Positions 1-9,486 are shown, counted from the stretch's first letter. The stretch is DNA of 35,036 bases from Mariprofundus sp. (GCA_030951045.1 JAUZQJ010000101.1:1-35036), one strand, 5' to 3'. Notes: generated by a model from the sequence alone, not told the origin. Program-made: numbers and translations.

Positions 1-492
1 TTCAATTTTGCGCACTACATCCATGCCGTTGGTGACTTTACCGAATACTGCATAGCCCCATCCACGGGCTGTCTTGCCGCTATGGTTGAGAAAGTGATTG
101 TCATTGGTGTTGATGAAAAACTGATTGCTGGCTGAATGCGGGTCTGAAGTGCGTGCCATGGCAATGGAACCAGTGGTATTGGATAAGCCATTATCGGCTT
201 CGTTGTGGATGGGGGCGAGTGATGTTCGTTTTTGCATAACCTTGTTGAAACCGCCGCCCTGAATCATGAAACCGGGGATCACGCGGTGAAATATGGTGCC
301 ATTATAGCTGCCTTTTTTTGCATATTGCAGGAAATTGGCGACGCTTATGGGGGCTTTATCCCGATTCAGCTCCAACTCGACCACACCCAGTGATGTGGTC
401 ATGCTAACCTGAACCTGATCAGCGCTGGCTGTCTGTATGGATTGAAATAAAATGCCTGTGCCTAGTGCCAATAAGATAAAAAAACGTTTCAT
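1..492 (-). CDS. ppiA: Periplasmic peptidyl-prolyl cis-trans isomerase, cyclophilin type (partial, 3' end missing)
   Basis: Cyclophilins catalyse cis-trans isomerisation of prolyl peptide bonds. The minus-strand frame opens with ATG at 492, preceded by a GGAGG-type ribosome site (rev. comp. of 'gcctcc'), and runs open to base 1, giving 164 residues. It is absent from the ORF track because it has no stop in the window. The N-terminus is a signal peptide ([13 protein letters not shown]...TASA, then DQVQV), which places the protein in the periplasm. Family motifs follow: [20 protein letters not shown] and NQFFIN, with the catalytic Arg and the Phe/Gln residues of the pocket. This is the PpiA-like single-domain type. 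It is divergent from the anti-sigma operon. Confidence 0.95.
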   Translation of the reverse strand, partial: MKRFFILLALGTGILFQSIQTASADQVQVSMTTSLGVVELELNRDKAPISVANFLQYAKKGSYNGTIFHRVIPGFMIQGGGFNKVMQKRTSLAPIHNEADNGLSNTTGSIAMARTSDPHSASNQFFINTNDNHFLNHSGKTARGWGYAVFGKVTNGMDVVRKIE

Positions 493-792
493 TTTTTGCC
501 TCCATCGTTGAATCCGCGGTGAATTCCATCATATATTACAGTCTTTCGCCAACACTACGGTTGGCCGTGTTTTATGTGATATTGTCAGCCTCTGTTTATA
601 TTGTTGGATGGTATGGAGGATTATAATATAAGAACAATAGCTAGCACCCTGATTAAATCAGGCTTAAGCTATGCTCTGGTATTGGGGATCAACAGGGCGT
701 AGTTGCGTTTGCGCCAAATCGCAGCCAAGCTTGGGGTGCAAGAGCATATCTGCTCGAAATGCGTGCCGAGATACGCATATCTGAGGGGTGAA
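493..792. other. Intergenic region between ppiA and the anti-sigma operon
   Basis: This 300-base stretch separates two divergent genes and must hold both promoters. The ORF track extends the downstream gene back to a TTG at 703, but those 30 codons lack family similarity and a ribosome site. I treat them as leader. A short imperfect hairpin (cctga-ttaaa-tcagg, about 648-662) lies within it. It is too short and lacks a T-run, so I do not call it a terminator. I recognise no riboswitch consensus. Confidence 0.5.
600..627 (+). promoter_or_regulatory. Candidate sigma-70-type promoter for the anti-sigma/STAS/ubiD operon
   Basis: A perfect TATAAT lies at 622-627, with a TTGTTG-like -35 hexamer just upstream (about 601-606). 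The spacer is short (about 15 bases), so the -35 match is weak. It would leave a leader of about 160 bases before the chosen start at 793. The call is inferred from motif and position only. Confidence 0.35.
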
Positions 793-1287
793 ATGACAGC
801 CAGTAAGTGTATTCAGGATGTATCGTTTTCCGAGTGCGAAAGTAGTCATGTGGGTAAGCTACACCTGCAAATTAATTGCAATAGTGATTGCATATACGTG
901 TTGCGCTCAATGGTTGCAGTGATGACAACCAGGGCCTGCATGGAGGCTCGTCAGAGTAATCGTGTTTCTATTGCTGTGGACGAGCTCTTTGCCAATATTT
1001 CCAAGCATGCTTATGGTGGAAAAGCAGGTCGTGTTGAGCTTGAGACTTTTATCGAGGTTGACGCGCACGGTGAGCAGGAACTCGTGTTTGATTTTCGGGA
1101 TTATGCTTCGCTTGGCTGGAAAGGCAGCATGGAAGAGGCGGCCGAACGCTCTATTGATGTTGAAAACCTGTGTCCCGGAGGCTTGGGACTAAAGCTCATT
1201 TGTTCAGCTGCTGATCATTGTGAGCATGAGGTGCTCAGTGATGGTAATCATTGGCGTTTAAAATTTTGTATTAATAAGAGTTTATGA
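793..1287 (+). CDS. Anti-sigma factor-type serine kinase / HATPase (RsbW/SpoIIAB-like)
   Basis: Proteins of this family bind a sigma factor or other partner and phosphorylate a STAS antagonist on serine, using a GHKL ATPase fold. The 164-residue product shows the N-box (VDELFANISKHAYGG, about residues 61-75) and the G2 box (GGLGLKLI). The D-x-G element of the G1 box appears as FRDYAS, with Ala in place of the usual Gly, so ATP handling may differ. The start at 793 follows a GAGGGG ribosome site, while the track's TTG at 703 has none. The gene overlaps the STAS gene by 4 bases (ATGA), which implies translational coupling and a partner pair. No sigma factor or PP2C phosphatase is next to it, so the regulated output cannot be named. 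Confidence 0.82.
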   Translation: MTASKCIQDVSFSECESSHVGKLHLQINCNSDCIYVLRSMVAVMTTRACMEARQSNRVSIAVDELFANISKHAYGGKAGRVELETFIEVDAHGEQELVFDFRDYASLGWKGSMEEAAERSIDVENLCPGGLGLKLICSAADHCEHEVLSDGNHWRLKFCINKSL

Positions 1288-1643
1288 GAGAGATGATGAT
1301 GGATGCAAATCTTAAGTTTACACGGCATGATCAAAACGAGACTCAGGTGGTATTGCAGGTGGATGGTGATGTCACCATACATACATCACCACGCATGCGG
1401 GATCAGTTAAAACCGTTATTTACAGCTACGATGAAAGAGATTCGTGTTGAACTCAACGGCGTTGACTTTATGGATTCGTCAGGCATTGCTACGCTGGTGG
1501 AGGGCTTGCAATGGGCGCGACTGACGGGTGGTCGATTTATTCTTTCCGGTTTGAGCGAAAATGTGCGCGATGTGTTTGCACTGGCCAAGCTTGATACCGT
1601 ATTTGACATTGATGCCAACGTGATTGAAGAAAAATCTGCGTGA
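1284..1643 (+). CDS. STAS-domain anti-anti-sigma factor (SpoIIAA/RsbV-like)
   Basis: This small single-domain STAS protein of up to 119 residues is the typical antagonist of the kinase encoded just upstream. The conserved phosphorylation loop is visible as [13 protein letters not shown], with the acceptor serine in DSSG. Several in-frame ATGs (1284, 1293, 1296, 1299) compete as start. 1284 overlaps the upstream stop codon, whereas 1299 (MDANLKF) would match the usual family N-terminus. The 3' end overlaps ubiD by four bases (GTGA). The likely role is partner switching: unphosphorylated STAS sequesters the kinase, and phosphorylation releases it. Confidence 0.88.
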   Translation: MREMMMDANLKFTRHDQNETQVVLQVDGDVTIHTSPRMRDQLKPLFTATMKEIRVELNGVDFMDSSGIATLVEGLQWARLTGGRFILSGLSENVRDVFALAKLDTVFDIDANVIEEKSA

Positions 1644-3115
1644 GTTATTCAGATTTACGCGCTTTTATTGATGATCTGGAAAAGCGAGGCTTATTAAAGC
1701 GCATCACTGCGGTAATCAGTAGCGCTCTGGAAATTACTGAGATTTCTGACCGGGTGTTGCGCCAGGGCGGCCCTGCGCTGTTATTTGAACATGTAGTCGA
1801 TGCACAGGGCAACAAGGCTAGCATGCCTGTGTTGGCGAATCTGTTTGGTACGGCTGAACGTATTGCGCTGGGTATGGGACGCGAGTCGGCAGATGAACTG
1901 CATGAGATAGGTGAACTGCTAGCATATTTGAAAGAGCCCGAACCACCAAAAGGTATCAAAGATGCCTGGAATAAATTCCCCATTCTGAAAAAAGTGATGC
2001 ACATGCAACCCAAGCATGTCAAAAAGGCGGCTTGGCAGGACATAGTGCTGCATGGTGATGATGTGGATCTGAATAGACTGCCCATCCAGACTTGTTGGCC
2101 TGAAGATGTGGCTCCCTTACTGAGTTGGGGTCTGGTTGTAACCCGGGGGCCAAACAAAGATCGCCAGAATATGGGTATTTATCGCCAGCAACAGGTTGGC
2201 AAAAACAAATTAATTATGCGATGGCTCAAACACCGTGGTGGGGCTCAAGATCACCGCGAAGCAAAGCAGGCCGGTGCAAGCAAATTTCCATGTGCTGTCG
2301 TTATAGGAGCTGATCCTGCGACTATTTTAGCTGCAGTTACACCGATTCCCGATACCCTCTCTGAATATCAATTTGCCGGTCTGTTGCGTGGTAAAAAAAC
2401 CGTGTTGGCTGATTGCCTGAGTGTGCCCTTGCAGGTGCCTTCATCAGCAGAAATTGTGCTGGAAGGTTATGTTTCACTGGATGAATATGCCGAAGAGGGG
2501 CCATACGGCGATCACACAGGCTACTACAATGAAACAGAAATGTTTCCTGTATTTACTGTCGAAACGATGAGTATGCGAAAGGATGCCATCTATCATTCAA
2601 CCCATACAGGTAAACCGCCTGATGAGCCTGCCGTGCTGGGTTTGGCATTCAATGAGGTGTTTGTGCCTATTTTGAAAAAGCAGTTTCCTGAAATAGTGGA
2701 TTTCTATTTACCGATGGAAGGTTGCTCCTATCGTATGGCGGTCGTGTCGATCAATAAGGGTTATGCCGGTCATGCCAAGCGAGTGATGTTTGGTATCTGG
2801 TCTTATCTGCGTCAGTTTATGTACACCAAGTTTATCATTGTTGTGGATGCCGATATTGATTGCCGTGACTGGAAAGAGGTGATTTGGGCGATTACCACCC
2901 GTTGTGATCCTGTGCGTGACTTCACCATGGCTGAAAACACACCTATTGATTATCTTGATTTTGCTTCGCCTGTGGCGGGGCTTGGTTCCAAGGTGGGTAT
3001 TGATGCAACCAATAAATGGGAAGGTGAAACAACTCGTGAATGGGGGCGAACCATTGCAATGGATCCGTCTGTCAAAGAACGGGTGGATGCCATTTGGTCA
3101 GAGCTGGATTTATGA
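1640..3115 (+). CDS. ubiD: 4-hydroxy-3-polyprenylbenzoate decarboxylase UbiD
   Basis: UbiD removes the carboxyl group from 4-hydroxy-3-polyprenylbenzoate in ubiquinone biosynthesis, using prenylated FMN supplied by UbiX. The 491 residues match the length and almost the whole motif series of the E. coli enzyme: [84 protein letters not shown] (active-site Glu region), [24 protein letters not shown]. The start is GTG at 1640, overlapping the STAS stop, so translation is coupled. ubiX is not in the window. Finding a quinone-biosynthesis gene in a partner-switch operon is unusual but does not alter the assignment. Confidence 0.97.
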   Translation: MSYSDLRAFIDDLEKRGLLKRITAVISSALEITEISDRVLRQGGPALLFEHVVDAQGNKASMPVLANLFGTAERIALGMGRESADELHEIGELLAYLKEPEPPKGIKDAWNKFPILKKVMHMQPKHVKKAAWQDIVLHGDDVDLNRLPIQTCWPEDVAPLLSWGLVVTRGPNKDRQNMGIYRQQQVGKNKLIMRWLKHRGGAQDHREAKQAGASKFPCAVVIGADPATILAAVTPIPDTLSEYQFAGLLRGKKTVLADCLSVPLQVPSSAEIVLEGYVSLDEYAEEGPYGDHTGYYNETEMFPVFTVETMSMRKDAIYHSTHTGKPPDEPAVLGLAFNEVFVPILKKQFPEIVDFYLPMEGCSYRMAVVSINKGYAGHAKRVMFGIWSYLRQFMYTKFIIVVDADIDCRDWKEVIWAITTRCDPVRDFTMAENTPIDYLDFASPVAGLGSKVGIDATNKWEGETTREWGRTIAMDPSVKERVDAIWSELDL

Positions 3116-3140
3116 TAGAGATGCGTTGTGATATGTAAGC

Positions 3141-5051
3141 ATGGCTAAATTACGGTTACCTTTATTGCTGATGGTCTTGCTCGCCGTTGGGGTAGCACTC
3201 TATCTGCTTTTTTCTGCTCCCGATTATGGCGATATCAATGCAGATGGTCTGAATCTGGGTAAAACGGCTTACCAGGAAGGGGATTATCATAATGCGGCCA
3301 AATGGTTCCGTTTAGCGGCCAAAAAAGGTGATAAAGAGGCACAATACCTTTTTGCCATGTTATATCGTGATGGCAAAGGTGTGCAGCGTGATGATGTGGA
3401 AGCGGTTGTTCATCTTAAGCTTTCCGCAAAACAAAAATTTGCACAAGCGCAATATCAACTGGCCAATATGCTGGAGTATGGGCGTGGTGTACCTGCGGCT
3501 GATTTGAAAGCTGCATTTGGGTGGTATAAGAAAGCGGCAGAGAATGGCTTAACAGCAGCCGAATTGCGTATGGCAGTGATGTACTCAGAAGGACGTGGCG
3601 TAAAGAAGTCTGATGCAGATGCGTTACTATGGGCTATTCAAGCCGCCAATTCACACAGTATTGAGGCAACATCTTACCTGCAGCGTTTACTCAATAAGGT
3701 TAGTGCCAAGGCATCGGCAGGAGATTCATCGGCGCAATTTGTATTGGCTCGTATATATCAGCAGGGCCAGGGTCTTAATGCGGATATGGAAAAGGCTGAG
3801 CAGTGGTTGCATCAAAGTGCTAGCAGTGGAAATGCCAAAGCTCAGTTTCATTTGGCGGAATTGCTTTTGCACAGCAGTAAACCCGAAGCCATCCAGCATG
3901 CAGCAGGCTGGTATGCCAAAGCTGCTGAACAGGAGAATATGCCGGCAGCAGCAAGGCTCGGTGTACTCTATGCGCTTGGTGAGGGTGTAGAACTAAATCG
4001 TGTTGAAGCATTAAAATGGTTACAGAAAGCGGCTGAGAGCGGCTTGCCATCACCACAAAGTAATCTGGGTATTATGTATGCCGAAGCAGGCAACGACGCA
4101 CTTGCAGCGTCATGGTTGGAAAAAGCAGCCGAGCAGGGTGATCGGGTTGCACAAAATAATCTTGCGGTCATGTATGCACTGGGCAGTGGTGTAAAGTTGG
4201 ATTTGAAAAGTACCGTGAAATGGTTGAAGGCTGCTGCTGAAAATGATGATGCGTTGGCGCAGTATAATCTGGCTCTGATGTACTTGCGTGGTATTGGTTT
4301 GATGCAGAATGAAGATGTTGCGCTAGAGCTACTAAAGAAAGCACAAACTGCAGCAGGCTTTGAAGCAAAATTACTGTTGGGTATGATGTATGATCTGGGT
4401 TATGGCATTGTCACCAGCAGCAGCGATGCAGAAGCGTGGTATCAACAGGCCCGTGGGCTTGGTAGTGAAGATGCACTGTATAATCTGGCGGCACTTTATT
4501 ATAGACAATTGAAATATAAAAAGGCCTTTGATCTGTTTGTGCAGGCGGCTGAAAAAGGTGATATGGAGGCACAGAATACCATTGCATCGATGTATCAGAA
4601 TGGGCAGGGGGTAGATGTGAATACCAAGCAATCTATCCACTGGTACACTCTGGCGGCAAAGCATGCTTATGCTCCGGCCCAGTTCAACCTGGGAAATATT
4701 TATCGCAAAGGTGATGGTGTTGAACAGCAGGATGACAAAGCCGTGCAGTGGTATCGTGAGGCAGCCATACAAGGGTTTGCTGAGGCACAAAACGCTCTGG
4801 CTTATATGTATGCGCTGGGGCGTGGTGTTGGCATAGATCGGGTGAAGTCTGATCATTGGTTTAGTAAAGCAGCGAAGCAGGGCTTACGAATTGCGGAGCA
4901 AAACATCTCTGTGCTCAGACAGAATAAAAGTGGCTTTACGCTAACCAGTGGTGCTATTGATATTCAATTGAGACTCGAAATTCTGGAAGAAAAACCGTTT
5001 AATCTTGCCAGCCGTTTACAAACCTACCATACAGCTCAATTGAATAAATAA
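3141..5051 (+). CDS. Membrane-anchored Sel1-like (TPR-like) repeat protein
   Basis: The 636-residue protein has a short basic N-terminus and one hydrophobic segment (about residues 5-25, LPLLLMVLLAVGVALYLLF). That segment acts as an uncleaved anchor or signal. About fourteen Sel1 repeats of roughly 36 residues follow, each with the A-x-G/GxGVxxDxxKAxxWxxxAAxxG pattern (for example AQNNLAVMYALGSGVKLD). Such solenoids act as protein-interaction scaffolds in signalling and cell-envelope processes. A non-repeat tail of about 50 residues closes the protein. The start lies 25 bases after ubiD on the same strand, so cotranscription is likely. It converges on gspM. The specific partner cannot be inferred. 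Confidence 0.88.
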   Translation: MAKLRLPLLLMVLLAVGVALYLLFSAPDYGDINADGLNLGKTAYQEGDYHNAAKWFRLAAKKGDKEAQYLFAMLYRDGKGVQRDDVEAVVHLKLSAKQKFAQAQYQLANMLEYGRGVPAADLKAAFGWYKKAAENGLTAAELRMAVMYSEGRGVKKSDADALLWAIQAANSHSIEATSYLQRLLNKVSAKASAGDSSAQFVLARIYQQGQGLNADMEKAEQWLHQSASSGNAKAQFHLAELLLHSSKPEAIQHAAGWYAKAAEQENMPAAARLGVLYALGEGVELNRVEALKWLQKAAESGLPSPQSNLGIMYAEAGNDALAASWLEKAAEQGDRVAQNNLAVMYALGSGVKLDLKSTVKWLKAAAENDDALAQYNLALMYLRGIGLMQNEDVALELLKKAQTAAGFEAKLLLGMMYDLGYGIVTSSSDAEAWYQQARGLGSEDALYNLAALYYRQLKYKKAFDLFVQAAEKGDMEAQNTIASMYQNGQGVDVNTKQSIHWYTLAAKHAYAPAQFNLGNIYRKGDGVEQQDDKAVQWYREAAIQGFAEAQNALAYMYALGRGVGIDRVKSDHWFSKAAKQGLRIAEQNISVLRQNKSGFTLTSGAIDIQLRLEILEEKPFNLASRLQTYHTAQLNK

Positions 5052-5084
5052 TGGGTCAATGAACAGGAAACGTTAAAAAGTGGG

Positions 5085-5621
5085 TTAAGATCCGGTAACG
5101 ATAGCCTGCACATGAACATAGCCGGGCTTACCGGCCGTCTGGAATTTTAACTGTTTTAGACCAAGATCACGTTTGGCCAGAGCATGTATAAATCGCAACA
5201 TGCTATCATAGGGTACATTTTTGATACTTAGCATCAGCCTTTGCGGTCCGCCATTCAATGAAGTCAGGGGTTTAATCCGGGTCATAAATGTTCTGATATT
5301 GGTCTGACGGGCCAGTTGATCGACGGTGCTTAACAGGCTTTCAGTGTTGTTGTTTGATTTCAGGTCTGTGGCATGTGCAGTTAAATAACTGGCGAGTTGA
5401 TTCGCTTTTGCAGCCTGATTTGTGGCAATACTTAACTCTTTCTGCAATGTGAGTTGTCGGTCATGCAGTGGTATCATAAGCCCGAATACGATGATGATGA
5501 GTGGTAATGCGATAGTAGCGACCAGTACAAGTTTCTGTTCACGACTCTCCAGTTGTTGATATCGAGGTAATAGCTGTTCTTCAAAGCGTTGCGTAATGGC
5601 GCGTTTCCATGCTTCAATCAT
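5085..5621 (-). CDS. gspM: Type II secretion system protein GspM
   Basis: GspM is a bitopic inner-membrane component that partners GspL in the assembly platform. The 178-residue product has a cytoplasmic N-terminus (RFEEQLLPRYQQLESREQKLV), one membrane helix (about residues 30-51) and a periplasmic ferredoxin-like domain ending in KQLKFQTAGKPGYVHVQAIVTG. The size is right for GspM (about 160-180). It is the last gene of the operon, and its start overlaps the gspL stop by 4 bases (ATGA). Sequence conservation in GspM is weak, so the call rests largely on topology and position. Confidence 0.85.
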   Translation of the reverse strand: MIEAWKRAITQRFEEQLLPRYQQLESREQKLVLVATIALPLIIIVFGLMIPLHDRQLTLQKELSIATNQAAKANQLASYLTAHATDLKSNNNTESLLSTVDQLARQTNIRTFMTRIKPLTSLNGGPQRLMLSIKNVPYDSMLRFIHALAKRDLGLKQLKFQTAGKPGYVHVQAIVTGS

Positions 5622-6961
5622 GACCAGACCAACTTGAATTTGACTTCGTTGCCACTACTAAGGTTGGTGTCTTGAATTTTGATATCCTCTCCAGACGCGC
5701 TCTGCAGCGCCTGATGAATATTATTCATGGTTTGTAAATCTTTACTGCTTCCCGTGAGTGTCATGGTGCCATCTTTGAATGATATTTCCTTTACCGTCCA
5801 GTTTATTTGTTGATAGACGCGATTGATAATATCCATGCGCTGCAACCATTGCGAAGCAAGATTACGATGGTTTTGAGCACGCATGTCCGTGCCGCCGTCG
5901 CCAGCAGCTTTGCGTAGCTGAGCAAGTGCATCAATGATCACTTTTTCATCTGGTAACCCTTTATGAAATGCTTCAATAACCTGTTGTTGATGCATGATAA
6001 GCTGTTGTTCAAGTTGCCGGTTTTGCCAAACCTGAGATACGGACCAGACCAGCATGAGTACAGCTGCCAATGCCAGACTACGATACCACGGTTGTATTTG
6101 ATTCATGTGTGAGCCGGAGCGCCATCGACCGTGGCGGAAATTAAAGCTTGAAACCGTTGCAACAGCGATGGTGGCATCACGGCGAGAGGGTAATTCGCCA
6201 GCCTCACATAATTCACCGCGCCATGTAGAAAATTTAAGTGCTTGATGTAAGTCCACACTTAACCTGCCAGTAGCAGCATCTCCTTCATCCTCTCTCCAAC
6301 CCATGCTATGCAGTGAGCGCCGAATATTTTCAACGGTGCCAGATGTATCACTGCCTTCATCAAGATTAAGGCGCCGCATGGCAAGCCAGAAACCATCATT
6401 GATCTGCTCACCGGGGCAGTTCCATACACCGAAAAACAGCCCGGATGCATCGTTATCAAAGACGGCAAGCTTTCTGTTGGCGGTCACTTCTGATTCTTCA
6501 GTGACTTGTGTTGTAGCGTGATGATCGCGCTGGTCATTGAGTCGAGCCCATATATCACTGCCTATAAAGCTGATGTCGCGCCAGTTATCATTGATATCAA
6601 TGCCTTGGCGTAATGATTCCGCGACACCGAACATGATGCCGGCTACTGCTTCACTATCTTTTTGACCAGCTCTCCATGATAGCCACCATGATTCGGCACT
6701 TTCTGAGCTGCGTTCCTCCAGTTCCTGAGAAAGGATATCCTGATCAATAAATTTAGCGTTGGAGAAGGGTAAATGAAATGTTCTATTAAGGAGTTGTTCA
6801 ACTGGCAATAGCAATCGAGCAACCGTAGCTCCATCCGGCAGTGTGGGTAGCAGATCATTTTCAGATATGGCTAAGGTCATCATATTATGATTGGCATCAA
6901 TAGCATGCCATTGCTTACCATCAGAGCAAATCGTAACTGCCTGTTTTATGATAGCGCTCAT
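5618..6961 (-). CDS. gspL: Type II secretion system protein GspL
   Basis: GspL links the cytoplasmic ATPase GspE to the membrane platform. The 447 residues fit a large cytoplasmic actin-like part, a single membrane helix near residues 285-303 (SLALAAVLMLVWSVSQVW), then a coiled-coil-prone stretch (NRQLEQQLIMHQQQVIEAF). A small periplasmic ferredoxin-like domain ends in VKFKLVWS. The gene overlaps gspK and gspM by 4 bases each (ATGA), typical for this part of T2SS operons. The cytoplasmic part is divergent, so the name relies on architecture and context. Confidence 0.88.
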   Translation of the reverse strand: MSAIIKQAVTICSDGKQWHAIDANHNMMTLAISENDLLPTLPDGATVARLLLPVEQLLNRTFHLPFSNAKFIDQDILSQELEERSSESAESWWLSWRAGQKDSEAVAGIMFGVAESLRQGIDINDNWRDISFIGSDIWARLNDQRDHHATTQVTEESEVTANRKLAVFDNDASGLFFGVWNCPGEQINDGFWLAMRRLNLDEGSDTSGTVENIRRSLHSMGWREDEGDAATGRLSVDLHQALKFSTWRGELCEAGELPSRRDATIAVATVSSFNFRHGRWRSGSHMNQIQPWYRSLALAAVLMLVWSVSQVWQNRQLEQQLIMHQQQVIEAFHKGLPDEKVIIDALAQLRKAAGDGGTDMRAQNHRNLASQWLQRMDIINRVYQQINWTVKEISFKDGTMTLTGSSKDLQTMNNIHQALQSASGEDIKIQDTNLSSGNEVKFKLVWS

Positions 6962-7941
6962 GGTGTGGTGCTCGTTGCTGGAAGGGCGGCTGCGCTGCGG
7001 TCGCGTTCAAATGTCAGCAGCGTTACTATTCCGGGTTGGCGACGCAGCATAAATGTCTCCCTTAAATTAGCCCGACCAAAACTGGCCTGTGTTCGTACCA
7101 TAAAGTGATCACTGATTACGCTCAAGTATGGCTGCTTCAGGCCTGTGGCCCAAGTGCGGTTTTGTAGTGCCGCAGCGACCGATGCAAAGGGGCGTTCGGA
7201 GATAAATATTTCAACATCTGAAACAGTTATATTTGGTGCCAGAGCCATAAGCACCGGAGCAGATGCCGTATTGATATTGATGCTTGAAATACCGCTTACT
7301 GGCACCTCTCTTACGCTAGTGTAAGGCTCCAGTTGCGCCAGTATCTCTGGCTTGAAACCGCGAATAAGCAGTAGTTCATGCCAGCGATCAAGGCGGGCAT
7401 TTTTAACATGATAATCCTGATCATAATAACTAGCGTCTTCTGCTCCATTGCTACCATGTACGGATGAGTCGGTGTCCATCCAGTCAATTAATGCATCAAC
7501 TAGCCCTGCATCGAGTTCAAGCTGCGTGAATAAGGATTTCAGATATGTTTCAACCAGCTGATTCACCATACCTTTGTTATTGACCAGATCATTAAGATTG
7601 ATCATGCGATTGCTATCAATAATGTCTCCCTGAACAAGACCATCATCAATAGGGAATGCTTCACTCTGCTGTGCCCACGCTTCATCCAGATCATCGGTTT
7701 GAGACTCTTGCAAATCTTCACGTAATATTTTCGCACTTAATATTAATGCCGATTGATTAGCCTGCTCTGCACGCAGGGCGTTATCGCTGTTCTCAGTGCG
7801 ACGTAGCGCGATACTATCTTCGTACATGGCATCTATGGCCCAAGTGCTGATCAATGCAACCAACCCTAGTACAATGATCAGAGCAGCTCCGCGTTGATGT
7901 TTTTTGGGGGGGCATGGAAGTTGCTGGGTGAGATCGCTCAT
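6958..7941 (-). CDS. gspK: Type II secretion system minor pseudopilin GspK
   Basis: GspK is the large minor pseudopilin at the tip of the T2SS pseudopilus. The prepilin-type N-terminus reads HQRGAALIIVLGLVALIS, followed by the large alpha domain characteristic of GspK. LIDWMDTDSSVHGSNGAEDASYY is the usual calcium-binding/GspK signature region, and SSININTASAPVLMALAP is the helix-hairpin-like motif. I chose the ATG at 7941 (MSDLTQQL), which overlaps the gspJ stop as ATGA. The track's start at 7974 would overlap gspJ by more than 30 bases and lengthen the leader without support. The resulting length is 327 residues, normal for the family. Confidence 0.93.
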   Translation of the reverse strand: MSDLTQQLPCPPKKHQRGAALIIVLGLVALISTWAIDAMYEDSIALRRTENSDNALRAEQANQSALILSAKILREDLQESQTDDLDEAWAQQSEAFPIDDGLVQGDIIDSNRMINLNDLVNNKGMVNQLVETYLKSLFTQLELDAGLVDALIDWMDTDSSVHGSNGAEDASYYDQDYHVKNARLDRWHELLLIRGFKPEILAQLEPYTSVREVPVSGISSININTASAPVLMALAPNITVSDVEIFISERPFASVAAALQNRTWATGLKQPYLSVISDHFMVRTQASFGRANLRETFMLRRQPGIVTLLTFERDRSAAALPATSTTP

Positions 7942-8603
7942 AGCTGTTTGCCCGGCAATACCGGCATCAACCATTGACGTTGGCTGGCGATCGTCGCCTT
8001 GTCATCTACTTGTAGTGTTACCCTGACTGCTTTGGGCCATGCAAAAGCCTGCGCATTAAAATTCCAGTCTTGCCGCCAGTTGGCATGCTCATCCCATACT
8101 TCTACGGACCAGGAGCGTATTGCTCCAAAATCCCAGCGCATGGGCTCAACATGATCGCGAGCCAGTAGTAAACGAGATTCACGAATCAGGTGGTTATCGG
8201 TTTCATCGATAAAATAGTGTACCTCGGAAATGCTATTCAGACCTGGTTCCTTAACCAGTAGCCACAGTTCATCGAGCTCTATATCTCCGCGATTATCATT
8301 TTTGATACGGATTGGTACGATATTCAGGGCACTGGATTGTATGCCTGCTTTGGGGGCGGGGTAATGTGGTGCGGCGGTTAAATAGCGCATGTCTTTGCGG
8401 ATCTGCTTCCCTGCCCAGCCGGACTGTTCCTGCTGTTGGCGTACCTCACTGAGGATATTGAAACCGGTTCCGGCACTGTCCAGCGTGGTGTATGCGAGCA
8501 CAGAAATCAGTGCAAACACAGTCAGCGCCATCAGTACTTCAATCAGCGTAAAACCGTGTTCACTGAATGCCTGTTTTGAAGGAACAGAAGAAATGCTATG
8601 CAT
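7938..8603 (-). CDS. gspJ: Type II secretion system minor pseudopilin GspJ
   Basis: The 221-residue protein carries the prepilin peptidase site and hydrophobic helix as HGFTLIEVLMALTVFALISVLAY (cleavage after Gly, Glu at +5). The downstream region fits GspJ (VRQQQEQSGWAGKQIRKDMRYL; LLARDHVEPMRWDFG; VRVTLQV near the end). GspJ forms the tip complex with GspI and GspK. It starts 5 bases after gspI and overlaps gspK by 4. A prepilin peptidase (gspO/pilD) is needed but is not encoded in the window. Confidence 0.93.
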   Translation of the reverse strand: MHSISSVPSKQAFSEHGFTLIEVLMALTVFALISVLAYTTLDSAGTGFNILSEVRQQQEQSGWAGKQIRKDMRYLTAAPHYPAPKAGIQSSALNIVPIRIKNDNRGDIELDELWLLVKEPGLNSISEVHYFIDETDNHLIRESRLLLARDHVEPMRWDFGAIRSWSVEVWDEHANWRQDWNFNAQAFAWPKAVRVTLQVDDKATIASQRQWLMPVLPGKQL

Positions 8604-8608
8604 GATGT

Positions 8609-8962
8609 TTATGGGACGCTCTGGTAGATGAATAGTGTGACTTCCGGTTCATCGGGTAGCTGTACGCTGACATTGATGCGCACGAAGCCATCCAACATTG
8701 TTTTTTCACTCCAACGTCGCCATTCCAGTTGCATGTCTGCAACTTCAATAGTGCCTTGTTGCTCATCAAGGTTCGTCGGCGAGGCAGAAAATTCGACCAG
8801 CTTATTCTGAGCCTGTTCCATCGCCAGTTGATGCATGGATAGTGTATGCTGGGTATTGGCGGATGTGCCAAGGCTACCCATCAAAACAACCAGTGCTGTA
8901 GCTGCAATCATTAATGCAACCAGAGCCTCGATGAGTGTAAATCCAGACTGTCTGTTTTTCAT
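8609..8962 (-). CDS. gspI: Type II secretion system minor pseudopilin GspI
   Basis: This protein of 117 residues has a short leader (MKNRQSG) and the processing site GFTLIEALVALMIAATALVVLMG. The compact domain has the GspI-like stretch ALEQAQNKLVEF-like (MEQAQNKLVEFS) and a central ADMQLEWRRW strand. Length and order between gspH and gspJ match GspI. Its ATG overlaps the gspH stop by 4 bases, indicating coupling. Confidence 0.92.
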   Translation of the reverse strand: MKNRQSGFTLIEALVALMIAATALVVLMGSLGTSANTQHTLSMHQLAMEQAQNKLVEFSASPTNLDEQQGTIEVADMQLEWRRWSEKTMLDGFVRINVSVQLPDEPEVTLFIYQSVP

Positions 8963-9486
8963 GGCGATGATGTGTCTGCATCATTGACGATGCGAATGCC
9001 ACCCGGCCCTGGTCTGAATTGAATATGAAGCGTGCGATTGTCGGAGGCCTGGGTCAGGGTAATATCGGATATTTGATTCAGGCCTTCAGGATAAAGTATG
9101 AGATGCCCAAGTGCCGGTTCTTTTTCGGGGTCATCTTTTTCATCCAATGGCGGTTGCGGTTTGATCTGTTCAATGCGGATACCGTCAATTAGTTGATGGC
9201 TTTGGTACGGAGATGACTGTAATGGAGTCCATTCCGCGTCAATACTGATGGATTGAAAGGAGTAACTATTATTGCGCAGTGTTATGCGTAATGTTTGGCC
9301 GGATAATGTTGCTTCATCCTGAGCCAAACGCAGCGTTTGTACCAGCCGATGGCCCTCATCATCCAATGATGCCGAGGAGGCAGAAAAGAATGAGGGTGCA
9401 ACCATCATTGTTGTAACAGAGAGAATGACGATGACCATCATGATCTCCAGTAAGGTAAAACCGGATTCAGGCTTTCTAAGATGCAT
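8959..9486 (-). CDS. gspH: Type II secretion system pseudopilin GspH
   Basis: This is a minor pseudopilin with the processing motif ESGFTLLEIMMVIVILSVTTMMVAP. The globular part has RLVQTLRLAQDEATLSGQTLRI, the helix-to-sheet transition typical of GspH. I prefer the ATG at 9486 (MHLRKPESG, an 8-residue leader) over the track's 9510. Neither has a convincing ribosome site, so the start is uncertain by 24 bases. An acidic and proline-rich insertion (QPPLDEKDDPEKEPA) sits in the middle of the globular domain. Confidence 0.9.
   Translation of the reverse strand: MHLRKPESGFTLLEIMMVIVILSVTTMMVAPSFFSASSASLDDEGHRLVQTLRLAQDEATLSGQTLRITLRNNSYSFQSISIDAEWTPLQSSPYQSHQLIDGIRIEQIKPQPPLDEKDDPEKEPALGHLILYPEGLNQISDITLTQASDNRTLHIQFRPGPGGIRIVNDADTSSP

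Noticed and set aside
493-792. Riboswitch or structured leader RNA before the anti-sigma operon
   Set aside because: Only a 5-bp hairpin is visible, and no c-di-GMP, cobalamin, FMN or other consensus element can be matched.
1645-2157. 170-residue minus-strand ORF inside ubiD
   Set aside because: It is a mirror of conserved ubiD codons, with no domain or context.
4371-4856. 161-residue minus-strand ORF inside the Sel1-repeat gene
   Set aside because: The plus-strand Sel1 repeats are unambiguous and explain the open antisense frame through repeated codon usage.
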